From NCBI GenBank assembly GCA_023451735.1, contig JAEXYH010000085.1, positions 1-64,000 of the forward strand: a stretch of DNA of 64,000 bases, read 5' to 3'. The DNA is from Pseudomonadota bacterium. GTDB taxonomy: Bacteria; Pseudomonadota; Alphaproteobacteria; Rhizobiales; Rhizobiaceae. The notes beneath the pieces were generated by a model. The model had not been told where the DNA came from and made no database searches. It was given only the letters and a program-made list of their open reading frames with translations. The position numbers and the translations under genes were made by a program. This document shows, in pieces, positions 50,208 through 59,287 of this stretch (positions are counted from its first letter, which is position 1; each line of letters starts with the position of its first letter).

Positions 50208-52717
50208 GCGTGCACCATAGGAAAAAGGCCGAGAACCGGGAATGTGACGACAGCCGTGAAAGCCATGAAATGCCAGTAAAGCGCCACGTTTCGGATATCC
50301 TGATCATACTCGCCTGTCATGCGCCCCGCAAAACTTCTCGCCAGGCAATAGGCCTGCATGACGATGCCGACGGCACCATGCGCAACTGTCCAGATGGCGA
50401 TAATCCAGACGGTCGCAGGATAGACATTCGACGTCGGATCCATGCCATGGAGATAAGGACCGGCGAGGCCGGCGAAACAGGCGGCGATGGTGACAATCAT
50501 TCCGCCAGCGAGTGCGATACGGCAGCCGCGCGGCCCCTTCTCATTGAGTTCGCGGGCGGCGACCGTCAGCCCCCAACCGACGAGGAAAAGCGTCATCGCC
50601 ACCATCGGCCAGAAAGCGCCGGGTCCGGCGGCACCGGCCATAAGATCCTCATGCACTGTCCAATAAAAGAAGTAGCCGAAGATCAGGCTTGCAAAAGCGG
50701 TACCATCACCGACCATCGTGATGAACATTGCCCACCAGCCGACGGATGCTGGACCGGAGACATAGACCGGTAGCGTCTTGCCAAGGCCGACATCCACGTC
50801 CTCGGTCTCCGGGATCTGCGCCGTACCGGTCCACAGCCACCAGACGATGGCGATGAAGGTGATGACGGCACAGATGAGCGTCGGGATCCACCAATGGAAG
50901 GTAAGCGCGATAAAAACACCGCCCAGTGCCATGGCCGCGATGATCGGCACATAGGAGACACCACCGACGCGCAGACATTGGATCGGTTCAGCATCAAGCA
51001 CCGAGGTGACCAGCGTTTCACGTTTGCCCGATTTTGCATCCGGCAGGTAGAAGCGCCCGGCTTCGATATCTGCCTGCAGGTTAGGCTGATCCCAGAGCGG
51101 GTAACGGCTGGTGATGATCGGCACCGAGCGCATGCCCCAACTTTCGTCGGGGTCGTTGGTCCATTCCAGTGTGCCTGAATTCCAAGGGTTCAGGTTGCGC
51201 TCCTCGGGTTTCGGCTTTGGCCGGAAAATATCGATGACAAAGGTCATGACCCCGGCGGCAAATATGAAGGCCCCAACCGTCGAGATCAGGTTGAACAGGT
51301 CCCAACCGAATTCTTCCGGATAGGTGAAAATCCGACGCGGCATGCCGCGAAGGCCTGAAAAATGCATCGGAAAGAAACCGATGTTGAAGCCGATAAACAT
51401 CAGCCAAAAAGCAAATTTTCCCCAGGCATCCGACAACTTCTTTCCGGTCACAAAGGGGAAATAATAGTAGATTCCGGCAACGATCGGGAAAAACATGCCT
51501 CCGATCAGTACGTAATGCAGATGGGCAACGACGAAATATGTGTCGTGCGCCTGCCAGTCGAAAGGTGCGAGCGCCACCATGACACCGGTCAGTCCACCAA
51601 TGGTGAAGATTGCCAGCCCGCCTGCACCGAATAGCATCGGCACTGAAAAAATCACACGCCCGGCCAGCATTGTGGCGATGAAGACGAAAATCTGCACACC
51701 AGTCGGAATTGCGACCGCCTCCGATGCCGCGGAGAAGAAAGCGAGCGATATCTGCGGTAGGCCAGTGGTGAACATATGGTGCACCCACAGACCGAAACTG
51801 AGGAAGCCGGTTCCAACGGCTGCCAGCACGATCCAGGAATAACCAACGATTGGCCGCTGAGAAAAGGTCGGCACGATCATTGCCATGAGCGCGATCGCCG
51901 GCAGGAAGATGATGTAGACTTCCGGGTGGCCGAAGATCCAGAACAGGTGCTGCCAGAGCAGCGGATCGCCACCACGCGAGACATCGAAAAACGGCCAGTC
52001 GAACATCCGCTCCATCTCAAACAGGATGTCGCCGGCAATCAACGGCGGGAAGGCGAAGAGGATCATGCCGGCAACAATCAGCAGATACCAGGCGAACATC
52101 GGCATCATGTTGATGCGCATGCCGGGCGCACGGCATTTCATGATGCCGACAATGATCTCCACGGCTGCGGCAATCGACGCCACCTCGATGAAAGAAAGCC
52201 CAAGCAGCCAGATATCCGCACCAATACCGGCATATTCCTTATCGGTGGCAAGCGGTGGATACATGAACCACCCGGCATTGGGCGCCGCGTTGAAGAAGAT
52301 CGAGCCGCAGACAAATATGCCACCGAGAAGAAAGCTCCAGAAACCGAAGGCGGAAAGCCGTGGGAACGGCAACTCGCGCGCGCCGAGCATTGAAGGCAGC
52401 AGGAAAATCGCAACTGCCTCGAAGATCGGCACCGCGAACAGGAACATCATCACCGTGCCATGAAGAGTGAAGGCCTGATTATAGAGGTCGGCGGAGATGA
52501 GATCGTTGTTGGGCGTAGCCAGTTGGGCGCGCATCAGCAGGCCGAGCGCCCCGGCAAAGAGCATGAAGACGAAGGCGGTAACACCGTACCAAAGACCGAT
52601 TTCGCTATTGTTGACCGAGGTCCAGTAGCGCCATCCGCTAGGGGTCTTCCAAACTTCGCGAAGCCTCTTCTCCTGGGCGGCCCGTTCTTCGGACGTAAAA
52701 TTGCCGAGCTCCTCCAT
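50204..52717 (-). CDS. ctaD: Cytochrome c oxidase subunit I+III fusion
   Basis: 837-aa fusion of the haem-copper catalytic subunit I with subunit III. Subunit I signals: haem-a ligand His in FTLHGTVMMFLF, the CuB His/Tyr segment WIFGHPEVYIIFLPA, the CuB pair LWVHHMFTTG, and haem ligands in VVAHLHYVLIGG. After about residue 560 the sequence passes through a linker into subunit III-type helices (VGDGTAFASLIFGYFFYWTV, ending YWHFMAFTAVVTFPVLG). The HPEVY motif places it in the A-type family. The ATG at 52717 overlaps the subunit II stop (TGATG) 8 nt after GGAG; an in-frame GTG lies one codon earlier. Confidence 0.95.
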   Translation of the reverse strand: MEELGNFTSEERAAQEKRLREVWKTPSGWRYWTSVNNSEIGLWYGVTAFVFMLFAGALGLLMRAQLATPNNDLISADLYNQAFTLHGTVMMFLFAVPIFEAVAIFLLPSMLGARELPFPRLSAFGFWSFLLGGIFVCGSIFFNAAPNAGWFMYPPLATDKEYAGIGADIWLLGLSFIEVASIAAAVEIIVGIMKCRAPGMRINMMPMFAWYLLIVAGMILFAFPPLIAGDILFEMERMFDWPFFDVSRGGDPLLWQHLFWIFGHPEVYIIFLPAIALMAMIVPTFSQRPIVGYSWIVLAAVGTGFLSFGLWVHHMFTTGLPQISLAFFSAASEAVAIPTGVQIFVFIATMLAGRVIFSVPMLFGAGGLAIFTIGGLTGVMVALAPFDWQAHDTYFVVAHLHYVLIGGMFFPIVAGIYYYFPFVTGKKLSDAWGKFAFWLMFIGFNIGFFPMHFSGLRGMPRRIFTYPEEFGWDLFNLISTVGAFIFAAGVMTFVIDIFRPKPKPEERNLNPWNSGTLEWTNDPDESWGMRSVPIITSRYPLWDQPNLQADIEAGRFYLPDAKSGKRETLVTSVLDAEPIQCLRVGGVSYVPIIAAMALGGVFIALTFHWWIPTLICAVITFIAIVWWLWTGTAQIPETEDVDVGLGKTLPVYVSGPASVGWWAMFITMVGDGTAFASLIFGYFFYWTVHEDLMAGAAGPGAFWPMVAMTLFLVGWGLTVAARELNEKGPRGCRIALAGGMIVTIAACFAGLAGPYLHGMDPTSNVYPATVWIIAIWTVAHGAVGIVMQAYCLARSFAGRMTGEYDQDIRNVALYWHFMAFTAVVTFPVLGLFPMVHA

Positions 52718-53748
52718 CACTTGAGCTCCTTCAAAAATACGGCGATCCTGTCGATGTCTTCTTGGGGAAGCATGCCGAAATGCGGCATCCTGACGCCGGG
52801 TTTGACCTCTCCCGGATAGGCGATGAAGCGCGCGATGTCCTTTGCCGTGTGCGGCAGAGTTCCGGCAGCAAGCGTGGCACGCTCACCGAACGCCGTAAGA
52901 TCCGGACCGATACGGCCCCCGGCAACCGTGCCGGCGATGGTGTGACAGGCCCCGCAGCCATTTCTCAGGAAGGCCGCCAGTCCCTCAGGGTCGTAGGGCT
53001 TCGATGCCCGCCGCTCGGCAAGCCACGCCTCGTGTTCTTCAGGTGCAACAACCCGTACGGCGAATGCCATCAAAGCATGGGTTTCACCACAGAACTCCGC
53101 GCACACGCCGCGGTAAGTGCCTTCCCTGTCCGCTGTCAGCGTCAATGGATTGGTGCGGCCAGGTATCATGTCCATCTTGCCGCCGAGCGACGGCACCCAG
53201 AAGGAATGGATGACATCCGCCGCTTTGAGGGAAAAATGCGCCGGTTGGCCGACCGGGATGCGCACCTCGTTGGCCGTTTCGAACATGACCTCACCGGCTT
53301 CATCAAGATAGCGCACCCGCCACCAGAACTGCTCGCCCGTCACTTCGATCCGTCGCACTTGCTGGTCGTCCGGGATCCAAGGTCGGATCGCCGGCATCAG
53401 CCACATGCCATAGGACAGGAGCGCGCAAAGAACGACGGTCGGCAGTATCGCGCCACACCAAAGGATAACGCGGCCTGCGCTCTCCTCCGAATGCGCATGC
53501 TTTTTCCGCGAGGCGTAAATAAGAGCTGCTACGACGGCGATCCAGATAACGACGCCGCCAATCAACATGACGAAAAAGAGATGCGCCACATGAGATGCCT
53601 CTGGCCCGGCCGGATCAAGTGGAGAGTGGGAGCCGGAACAGGAGTTGAGCAAAAAGGCAGATAGCAAAATCAATGACGGACAGAGTTTAAAGCCCGAAAG
53701 GCCCGATTTTCTTGGCCGGCTTACGTCGGGCAATCCTTCGTCCATCAT
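52717..53748 (-). CDS. ctaC: Cytochrome c oxidase subunit II with C-terminal haem c domain
   Basis: Subunit II of a caa3-type oxidase (343 aa). A lipoprotein signal (LSAFLLNSC, lipid-bearing C37) is followed by two membrane helices (LFFVMLIGGVVIWIAVVAALIY; VILWCGAILPTVVLCALLSYG) and the CuA cupredoxin domain: EVTGEQFWWRVRY, and the CuA ligands in GVCAEFCGETHALM. The C-terminal cytochrome c domain has CGACH and a Met ligand in RMPHFGML. The start at 53748 is chosen from GGGGAGGGG upstream and the signal peptide; the frame is open 86 codons further without similarity. It heads the operon. Confidence 0.93.
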   Translation of the reverse strand: MMDEGLPDVSRPRKSGLSGFKLCPSLILLSAFLLNSCSGSHSPLDPAGPEASHVAHLFFVMLIGGVVIWIAVVAALIYASRKKHAHSEESAGRVILWCGAILPTVVLCALLSYGMWLMPAIRPWIPDDQQVRRIEVTGEQFWWRVRYLDEAGEVMFETANEVRIPVGQPAHFSLKAADVIHSFWVPSLGGKMDMIPGRTNPLTLTADREGTYRGVCAEFCGETHALMAFAVRVVAPEEHEAWLAERRASKPYDPEGLAAFLRNGCGACHTIAGTVAGGRIGPDLTAFGERATLAAGTLPHTAKDIARFIAYPGEVKPGVRMPHFGMLPQEDIDRIAVFLKELK

Positions 53749-54075
53749 CGATTGGGTGTCCCCTCCCCAAGAAACGCAAAGCATTTTCGCCTTCTGCCAT
53801 TCGATCGCAAACGCGTCCTTGGGCGAATGGTTCCAGAGCAGAGCTCTTGCAAGCAGCAGATAATTCATTTCGACGGGAAGCGGACACATGGCACCCGGCC
53901 CAAGCCCGTCAGCTGCCGAGTTAACCGGCACATGGGAAGCCGCCCTAGCTTGCAGCAGAGAAGATGAGCAGGATGACCTATCCCAGCGCCGCTCAATGGC
54001 TCCCACCTCGGCATCACCATTCAGGCCGAATTTGCAACAACGACACGCCCAGCACGCCCGGCCAAGCTAAAATCG
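53749..54075. other. 327-nt gap upstream of the oxidase operon
   Basis: No gene is recognised. The stretch should contain the oxidase operon promoter on the - strand and the downstream side of the TIGR02588-like gene. Open frames here are extensions or shadows without family features. Confidence 0.5.
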
Positions 54076-54477
54076 TTAGGGGTCCGTGTACCCCAACACC
54101 CGGATTTTCAACTCGTGCATGCCGGGATCACGGTCGAACAAAAACGCTCCAGAGGACTTGGACTCCGCAGCAACGTAGTCGAACGTGACTTCAGTTTCCT
54201 CAAGAACATCACCGGCATCGATGATTTCGCCGCGGACAGTCACATCCGCCGCAGTGGCCGTCGACCTGTTCGCGATGTCGAACGCTACCCGATGACCATT
54301 ATCGAGGGCACTAAGGTTTGTCAGGCTGACGCTCAGATCGGGAGGTACTCCCTTATCTGTAAGTGCTTCCCAGGATATCAGACCGATCATCAAAAGAACC
54401 AGCGCCGTCGATACGGTCCCCGTGACCCATTCGATCCAATGTGGCGTCTTTTCCTCAGCGCTCGAACCAGCAGGCAT
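54076..54477 (-). CDS. TIGR02588-like membrane-anchored protein
   Basis: 133-aa protein: a short cytoplasmic N-terminus, one membrane helix (VTGTVSTALVLLMIGLISWEAL) and an exported beta-rich domain (VSLTNLSALDNGHRVAFDIANRS, TVRGEIIDAGDVLEETEVTFDYV, ending in KIRVLGYTDP). It resembles the TIGR02588 family, found beside the integral membrane TIGR02587 protein, which is indeed the gene upstream (10 nt). Function unknown. Confidence 0.7.
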   Translation of the reverse strand: MPAGSSAEEKTPHWIEWVTGTVSTALVLLMIGLISWEALTDKGVPPDLSVSLTNLSALDNGHRVAFDIANRSTATAADVTVRGEIIDAGDVLEETEVTFDYVAAESKSSGAFLFDRDPGMHELKIRVLGYTDP

Positions 54478-54487
54478 GATCGGTCCT

Positions 54488-55375
54488 CTACAGTATGAGG
54501 CGGGCGGCAGCAGCGCCTATCGCACCGGGAAAACTCAGGACGATTGATGACGTCAGGATCTGGTTGACGGCCTTGCCATCGAGACGGCCGAACAACCAAA
54601 GCACATACATACTGACCACCATTGCGACAATATAGCCGGGCAAGGTGAAGCGCACCAGGACATGCCACCAAGGCGCGGCTTTCGGCATCTGATGTGTTCC
54701 CTTGAAGGCAACGGTATAGACGAAAGCGTGCATGATCGCGATGGAAGCAACAATCGTCGCTAGGGCATGCCAAGGCGTCATTTTGTAGGAGATCAGAATT
54801 ATCTCTTCCGTCGGTGCAACGTTAAGGTTGAGAAAGAGCGCCCCGACCGACATCAGAAAAAGCTCGTGTGCGTAGCTGCTCGACATTTTATCCTGCACCA
54901 CGCCCTCGGCATCCGCCTTTGGGCTAGAACCCTGAGGGGCGCCATTCGAGCCATTCTGATGGCCTAATTGCGACCGTCCCAATAAAGCGCCTATGCTGGC
55001 CGGAACGGCCTGGATCGCAACCTTACCTATCATCGCCGCCCAGGATATCCCTTCCTGGAGATCGCCCAAAAGAAACAGGATTATTGCACTGATCAAAATA
55101 CCGAGACCGTAGGCAATCATTGCATCTCGGACGGCTTGGGTAAGACTGTAAGTTCGTTCGAAACCTACCAGGCGGGCGAGCATCACAAGCAAAGGAACAT
55201 TGAAAAGCACGAGAACGAGAAGTCTTTTTCGCTCCATGTAGAAGCCGAGCTGCCACAACTCCATTGTCATCAGCATCGGCAGACCGAAAATCAACGCGCC
55301 TGCGGCCCCGCGACCGATTCCAACGAGGAATTCCCGTGGTCCCGGCTCCCGGCCGCCTCTTCGGCAATCTGCCAC
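54488..55375 (-). CDS. TIGR02587-like integral membrane protein
   Basis: Integral membrane protein with about seven to eight helices, e.g. AAGALIFGLPMLMTMELWQLG, LLVLVLFNVPLLVMLARLVG, AYGLGILISAIILFLLGDL and YIVAMVVSMYVLWLFGRL. A polar loop (about HQNGSNGAPQGSSPKADAEG) splits the two halves, then NLNVAPTEEIILISYKM. The GTG at 55375 is favoured since GGGGAG lies 6 nt upstream; an ATG at 55480 would add 35 low-quality residues. It forms a pair with the TIGR02588-like gene. A role in transport or stress is unproven. Confidence 0.7.
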   Translation of the reverse strand: MADCRRGGREPGPREFLVGIGRGAAGALIFGLPMLMTMELWQLGFYMERKRLLVLVLFNVPLLVMLARLVGFERTYSLTQAVRDAMIAYGLGILISAIILFLLGDLQEGISWAAMIGKVAIQAVPASIGALLGRSQLGHQNGSNGAPQGSSPKADAEGVVQDKMSSSYAHELFLMSVGALFLNLNVAPTEEIILISYKMTPWHALATIVASIAIMHAFVYTVAFKGTHQMPKAAPWWHVLVRFTLPGYIVAMVVSMYVLWLFGRLDGKAVNQILTSSIVLSFPGAIGAAAARLIL

Positions 55376-55932
55376 CTCAAGCTCCCCATGCGTGCCGCGC
55401 GGAAAACTGCGAACGGAGTAAGGCCCAGAAGTTGGATTTGTTCGCGATGCGCACTCGGACCCATCAACGACCGCTGGCACAGAATGTTCCGCGGGACGCG
55501 GGGTTCAAACGTAGGGCTCAAAAACAAGCAAGGTGGTCATCTTCCAGAGGATCCGCGATCTCGCCCGATCGTTTTCGACAGATGGGAGGATCGTAGCAAA
55601 GCAGAATGCGCCCTGCACAGCACTCGGGGCAGTTTGACCCGAAGATATTGGTGAGTGAATAATGTACTAGCGCTGGCAAGGATCAGCTAACCAACCGATC
55701 CTGGACAAAGTTGGTGGAGGCGAGCAACACACCCCTGACCGCCCACTCCTCCACCATCTCGAGATTGCCTACCTCGCGACGATAGGAAGATACGGTGCTG
55801 TCTCGTTTATTAGCAAGTAAGAGCGTGAGATCGTACCATATCGTACAAAGAGCAGGAAAGCTCGTCTCAAGCTTCAGTCTTGCACTAAATGATTTTCGTC
55901 TCCCGCCGGGCTACTCGTAGGTGCGTCCACAT
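55376..55932. other. 557-nt gap between the membrane-protein pair and the small membrane gene
   Basis: No complete gene is seen. On the - strand one frame is open from about 55913 to a TGA near 55687 and reads plausible protein (for example SSYRREVGNLEMVEEWAVRG), but it lacks an initiation codon near its start. It could be a decayed gene end or chance in high-GC DNA. Confidence 0.4.
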
Positions 55933-56127
55933 TCAGAACGGATGCCGGGACGTCTTTCTGGCATTTTCGGCTTCACGTTTGATCCATGCATCATTGGCAG
56001 CCTCGGGCGTTGTCTGCGGCGTTGGATTGCGCGCCTTACTCCACCGGAAAAGTGTTAGAAAAGCAAATGCTCCCAGTGCAATAACGAGAACAGTAGCGAG
56101 CAGAATCATGATTGTTGGATCGACCAT
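55933..56127 (-). CDS. Small single-helix membrane protein (64 aa)
   Basis: The ATG at 56127 is preceded by AAGGAG at 8 nt. The product has an N-terminal membrane helix (TIMILLATVLVIALGAFAFLTLF) and a polar cytoplasmic tail rich in Ala, Glu and Arg (ANDAWIKREAENARKTSR). The open frame starts 15 codons earlier but the ribosome site decides for 56127. No family recognised. Confidence 0.65.
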   Translation of the reverse strand: MVDPTIMILLATVLVIALGAFAFLTLFRWSKARNPTPQTTPEAANDAWIKREAENARKTSRHPF

Positions 56128-56273
56128 CGGTAATTCTCCTTTCTGTTCTCCAACGCCGTATCCCGACCCCAAGTTCCTTCTTCAACCACTGTTGCGGTAT
56201 CCGACAATCAGTGCTCATGACCGGGAGACGTCGTCGGTGCTCTCAACCGCCGGAGCCGATCAGCCATCTTGCG

Positions 56274-56699
56274 TCAAGCAAATCTCCTTTGGGCTGCGAC
56301 CGTGTTAGCGAGAACCAGGCTTGGCGGTGGCAGACCACTATCGTTTCCAGTGACCACAGCAGAGACGTAAGCCAAGGCATTCTTCATACCGTTCATCGTG
56401 TATGGCTTCTCTATCGCACCGAGCGCACCCGCAAAATCCTTTGGGATTTTCTTGATGTTGCCGCTGACGAAGACATAAGGGACTTCGGCTTCTGCCAGTT
56501 TGCGGCCGACATTGATGCCGGTTGGACCATCCATGAGGTGAATATCGACAAACGCGAAATCCGGCTTGCCTTCGACAATCTGCTGCAGCGCCTGCGAACT
56601 GCTCATGGCGAGGCCGCAAACCTCGTGGCCCGCCATTTCGACCTCGCTTTCCAGTTCCATTGCCAGCAACATTTCGTCCTCGACGATCAAGACCTTCAA
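56274..56699 (-). CDS. Single-domain response regulator
   Basis: Receiver-domain protein (141 aa) without an output domain. Phosphorylation site D52 in FAFVDIHLMD, acidic residues E7/D8 in VEDE, the switch Ser in FVSGN and K98 in AIEKPY are all present. It begins with TTG just after the kinase gene, with AAGGAGAATTCGCA as ribosome site; a 17-nt tandem duplication includes this site (see the repeat). It is the natural phospho-acceptor of the adjacent LOV kinase, acting by protein-protein contact. Confidence 0.85.
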   Translation of the reverse strand: MKVLIVEDEMLLAMELESEVEMAGHEVCGLAMSSSQALQQIVEGKPDFAFVDIHLMDGPTGINVGRKLAEAEVPYVFVSGNIKKIPKDFAGALGAIEKPYTMNGMKNALAYVSAVVTGNDSGLPPPSLVLANTVAAQRRFA

Positions 56700-56728
56700 T
56701 GCGAATTCTCCTTCAATGCGAATTCTCC
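56695..56728. repeat. 17-nt tandem duplication at the kinase/regulator junction
   Basis: TTCAATGCGAATTCTCC occurs twice head to tail (56695-56711 and 56712-56728). On the - strand each copy carries AAGGAGAATTCGCATTGAA, i.e. ribosome site plus TTG. The first copy supplies the kinase's last codons and its TGA stop, the second the regulator's real start. Confidence 0.85.
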
Positions 56729-57840
56729 TTCACTCCGCCCACCAGCAGGACGACATCGACAATCGTCTTTCTGCCTTCAAGCTTCTTTTCTATCGTTGCG
56801 CCAAGTTGCTGTGCCAATGCAGTGAGAAGCATTCGACCCAGTTCGGCGCTTTCATTGTCCGGCTCGACCGGCTCCGAGGTATCTTCAATCCGGATCAGGA
56901 AATGACCGTTCAGACGTCGAACAACGACATGAATGTCGCCGCCGCCATCATTCAGGCCTCGGCGGACCGCGTCCCCAACCAATTCGTTGACGATCAATGA
57001 CAGGGGCGTCGCCTTGACCGCAGGCACGAGGAGAGGTGCGAGGTCAAGAGACAGGCGAATGTCGTTTCGACCGGTCGCACCGACCAGATCCGTCACAAGC
57101 TCTCGCGTAAAGTCCGACATGTCGAATTTGGAGACATCATCAAGCGTGAAAAGCTTGCGTTGCACGGTGCTCAGCGCCTCAATTCGGTTGAGTACAGCCA
57201 TCAGAGTCTGTTTTCGCCCCTCATCCGCCGTAACACGAGCCTGCATTTTTACAATCGATGCCATAGTCAGGAGATTGTTCTTCACGCGGTGATCGACTTC
57301 ATGCACAAGCAGAGTGCGCGCATCAAGGGCCGAGCGAAGATTGGCCGTGTGCTTGGCAACCTCTGCTTCCGCCTTGTGTCGCGCCGCAGCGAGGTCTGCC
57401 TCCCTGCTCTTTACGTTGGTAAAGTCGAGCTGTGAGGCAAAGAAATATATGATCGTCCCGCCCTCATCGCGCACAGGGCTGATGAACACTGCATTCCAGA
57501 ATGTGCTTCCGTCCTTGCGGTAATTCACGATATCGACCGCGATATCCCGCCCCTCGTCAATCGCCGTTCTCATTGCGTCAACCGTTTCAGGATCGGTCGC
57601 AGGCCCTTGCAGGAGCCGACAGTTACGGCCGACGACCTCGTCGTCAGAGTAGCCGGTCAGCTTTCTGAACGCCTCGTTACAGAAAATGATCGGATTGTCG
57701 TGCTGCTGTGGATCCGTGACGATCATCGGCATACGCGTCGCCTTGAACGCCGCAGCGAAAGGGTCCTCGCTCACGTGGCCGGCGACAAGACGGTCGCCTG
57801 CATTTCTCGCATCAGTTCGGTTTCGATCCTGTTCCTGCAT
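56713..57840 (-). CDS. LOV-domain (blue-light) HWE/HisKA_2 histidine kinase
   Basis: Sensor kinase (375 aa). The N-terminal LOV-type PAS domain (about 25-145) contains GRNCRLLQGPATD with the flavin-adduct C74, and NYRKDGSTFWNAVFISPVRD. Then comes a coiled linker and the HWE/HisKA_2 dimerisation region LVHEVDHRVKNNLLTMASIV with phospho-acceptor H184, and a short ATPase domain (LIVNELVGDAVRRGL). I chose the ATG at 57840; 42 further codons are open upstream. It should bind FMN and autophosphorylate on blue light. The response regulator gene follows at 13 nt. Confidence 0.88.
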   Translation of the reverse strand: MQEQDRNRTDARNAGDRLVAGHVSEDPFAAAFKATRMPMIVTDPQQHDNPIIFCNEAFRKLTGYSDDEVVGRNCRLLQGPATDPETVDAMRTAIDEGRDIAVDIVNYRKDGSTFWNAVFISPVRDEGGTIIYFFASQLDFTNVKSREADLAAARHKAEAEVAKHTANLRSALDARTLLVHEVDHRVKNNLLTMASIVKMQARVTADEGRKQTLMAVLNRIEALSTVQRKLFTLDDVSKFDMSDFTRELVTDLVGATGRNDIRLSLDLAPLLVPAVKATPLSLIVNELVGDAVRRGLNDGGGDIHVVVRRLNGHFLIRIEDTSEPVEPDNESAELGRMLLTALAQQLGATIEKKLEGRKTIVDVVLLVGGVKENSH

Positions 57841-58529
57841 AGAAGTCCTGAAGATGTTTTTGACACAAGCCATATCGGCGCATTTGGTTCCTGCACGTCC
57901 CAACACTTCTGACAAAAGCGCCGCGGTATCACAGACGACACCGGAAGTGACGCAGGAAATCATCAAGTGACCATTGAAGCGTCATTCGATGCTTCAATAA
58001 TGGAAGCGAGGCGGCGCTCGATCTCTTCTGCCTATTCACCCTCCGGGATGGTGATCGAAATGACAGGCAACCCGTCCGATCGCCCTGTTAGTCCCGGAGC
58101 GTGGACACGGAGTTTTGCACTGACCGATACTGGCGGCTGACTGGGAGACGATTGCCCGTAACCGTTCCTCGCTTCAGCGCAAGGCCAACTCGAAGCGAAC
58201 CCCGGCCGTTGTGTTGTTGACGATGCAGAACACGCCGCGGACGCTGCCTATTTCGTCGCGGATCGGCAAACAGGAAATATCGAAACGCACGTTTTCCGGG
58301 TGACCGTGCCGTTCGCTGCAGAAACAGCGGGCCTTGGCTGACGACGCTCGACGAGTTCTTCAGCCATTTTTTGAAATGGCGTTAAAGCCGCGATAGCAGC
58401 CTGCTTCGTCGCTAAAGAACCCAGCATCCTTGAAATCCAAAACAATTTCTCTCCGTGGGCTCCGGAGAAAAACAGCCGCTCATGCGGTTTATCAGACCGG
58501 ACTCCAACCGTTCCCAATCGCCACCATGA
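57841..58529. other. 689-nt region with gene remnants between kinase and crp-like gene
   Basis: No intact gene is present. On the - strand, 58174-58330 keeps a PAS-domain fragment (separate entry), and 57963-58175 contains a coding-like frame (for example GLPVISITIPEGE then a stop, then EEIERRLASIIEASNDAS) interrupted by TAG. It looks like the decayed end of one or two signalling or stress genes. Confidence 0.45.
58174..58330 (-). pseudogene. PAS-domain kinase remnant
   Basis: One - strand frame reads HPENVRFDISCLPIRDEIGS and then VRGVFCIVNNTTAGV, the typical end of a PAS domain found in HWE histidine kinases, and stops at TGA 58174-58176. Upstream the similarity passes to another frame (MAEELVERRQP region), so at least one frameshift has occurred and no kinase domain follows. 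It is a decayed fragment. Confidence 0.6.
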
Positions 58530-59243
58530 TCAGAAAAGATTGCTCATAAGCCGCCGATATTCTGCCTCCGGTTTTCCGTAAGCGTCATGAGCGAATTCTT
58601 CAAGCGCGGACCTGTTCCGGATCGTTATCATGCCACGCTTTGATTTGATGAACCCATTGCCTTCAAGGGTATGGAGCGAGGTCGTGACGCTCGGCCTGCG
58701 TACGGCGAGCATCATGGCGATGAAGTCGTGCGTCAAGCCGATCTCGTTTCCGGTTACCCGATCATGACACATGAGCAGCCATCGGGCGAGCCTTTCGTTG
58801 ACGCCATGAACGGCATTGGAGACCGCCGTATGTGCCAACTGAACTGAGAAAGCTTCGATCGAACGGATCGCCACTCTTGAGAAAACTGCGCTATCCATCG
58901 CGGTTCGAAAACGAACATAATCGAGACGATAAGCATCGCCGGCCACCTGCATGGCAACATCATGAGAACTCGTTTCAACCTCGGCAATGGCAGTCGTCGG
59001 CACATAACCGTCAAAGCCGAAAATCCCGGCTTCGGCTTGATTGCCTTCCGGCGTAGTAGCGACCAGCGAGCCAATTCCGGACGTGAGGAAATAAACATGC
59101 TCGATAGGCTTGCCGACCTTTGCAAGAACCGTTCCCCGGGGAAGATCGATATATTCCAAGCTGTCGGCAACCCGCTTGAAGTCGGAAGGCGGGAGTATGG
59201 CTAGAAGCTTATTTCGAATGGAGCCCTGCGTGGTTACGACCAT
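58530..59243 (-). CDS. Crp/Fnr-family transcription regulator
   Basis: Regulator (237 aa) with a cyclic-nucleotide-binding-like beta-barrel (LPRGTVLAKVGKPIEHVYFLTSGIGSLVATT) and a C-terminal helix-turn-helix (LTHDFIAMMLAVRRPSVTTSLHTLEGNGFIKSKRGMITI). No N-terminal Cys cluster is present, so it is not an oxygen-sensing Fnr. It belongs to the many rhizobial Crp-like proteins of unknown signal. GGAGGCG precedes the start. The upstream sequence has the inverted repeat CCGTCTGC/GCAGACGG. Confidence 0.87.
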   Translation of the reverse strand: MVVTTQGSIRNKLLAILPPSDFKRVADSLEYIDLPRGTVLAKVGKPIEHVYFLTSGIGSLVATTPEGNQAEAGIFGFDGYVPTTAIAEVETSSHDVAMQVAGDAYRLDYVRFRTAMDSAVFSRVAIRSIEAFSVQLAHTAVSNAVHGVNERLARWLLMCHDRVTGNEIGLTHDFIAMMLAVRRPSVTTSLHTLEGNGFIKSKRGMITIRNRSALEEFAHDAYGKPEAEYRRLMSNLF

Positions 59244-59287
59244 AATGCTCGCCTCCGTCTTGGGGCAAGAGCATATAGGACCCTCAG

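Noticed and set aside
55687..55913. A coding-like - strand frame of about 74 codons
   Set aside because: It lacks a start codon near its beginning and any family similarity; kept only as a note in the gap entry.
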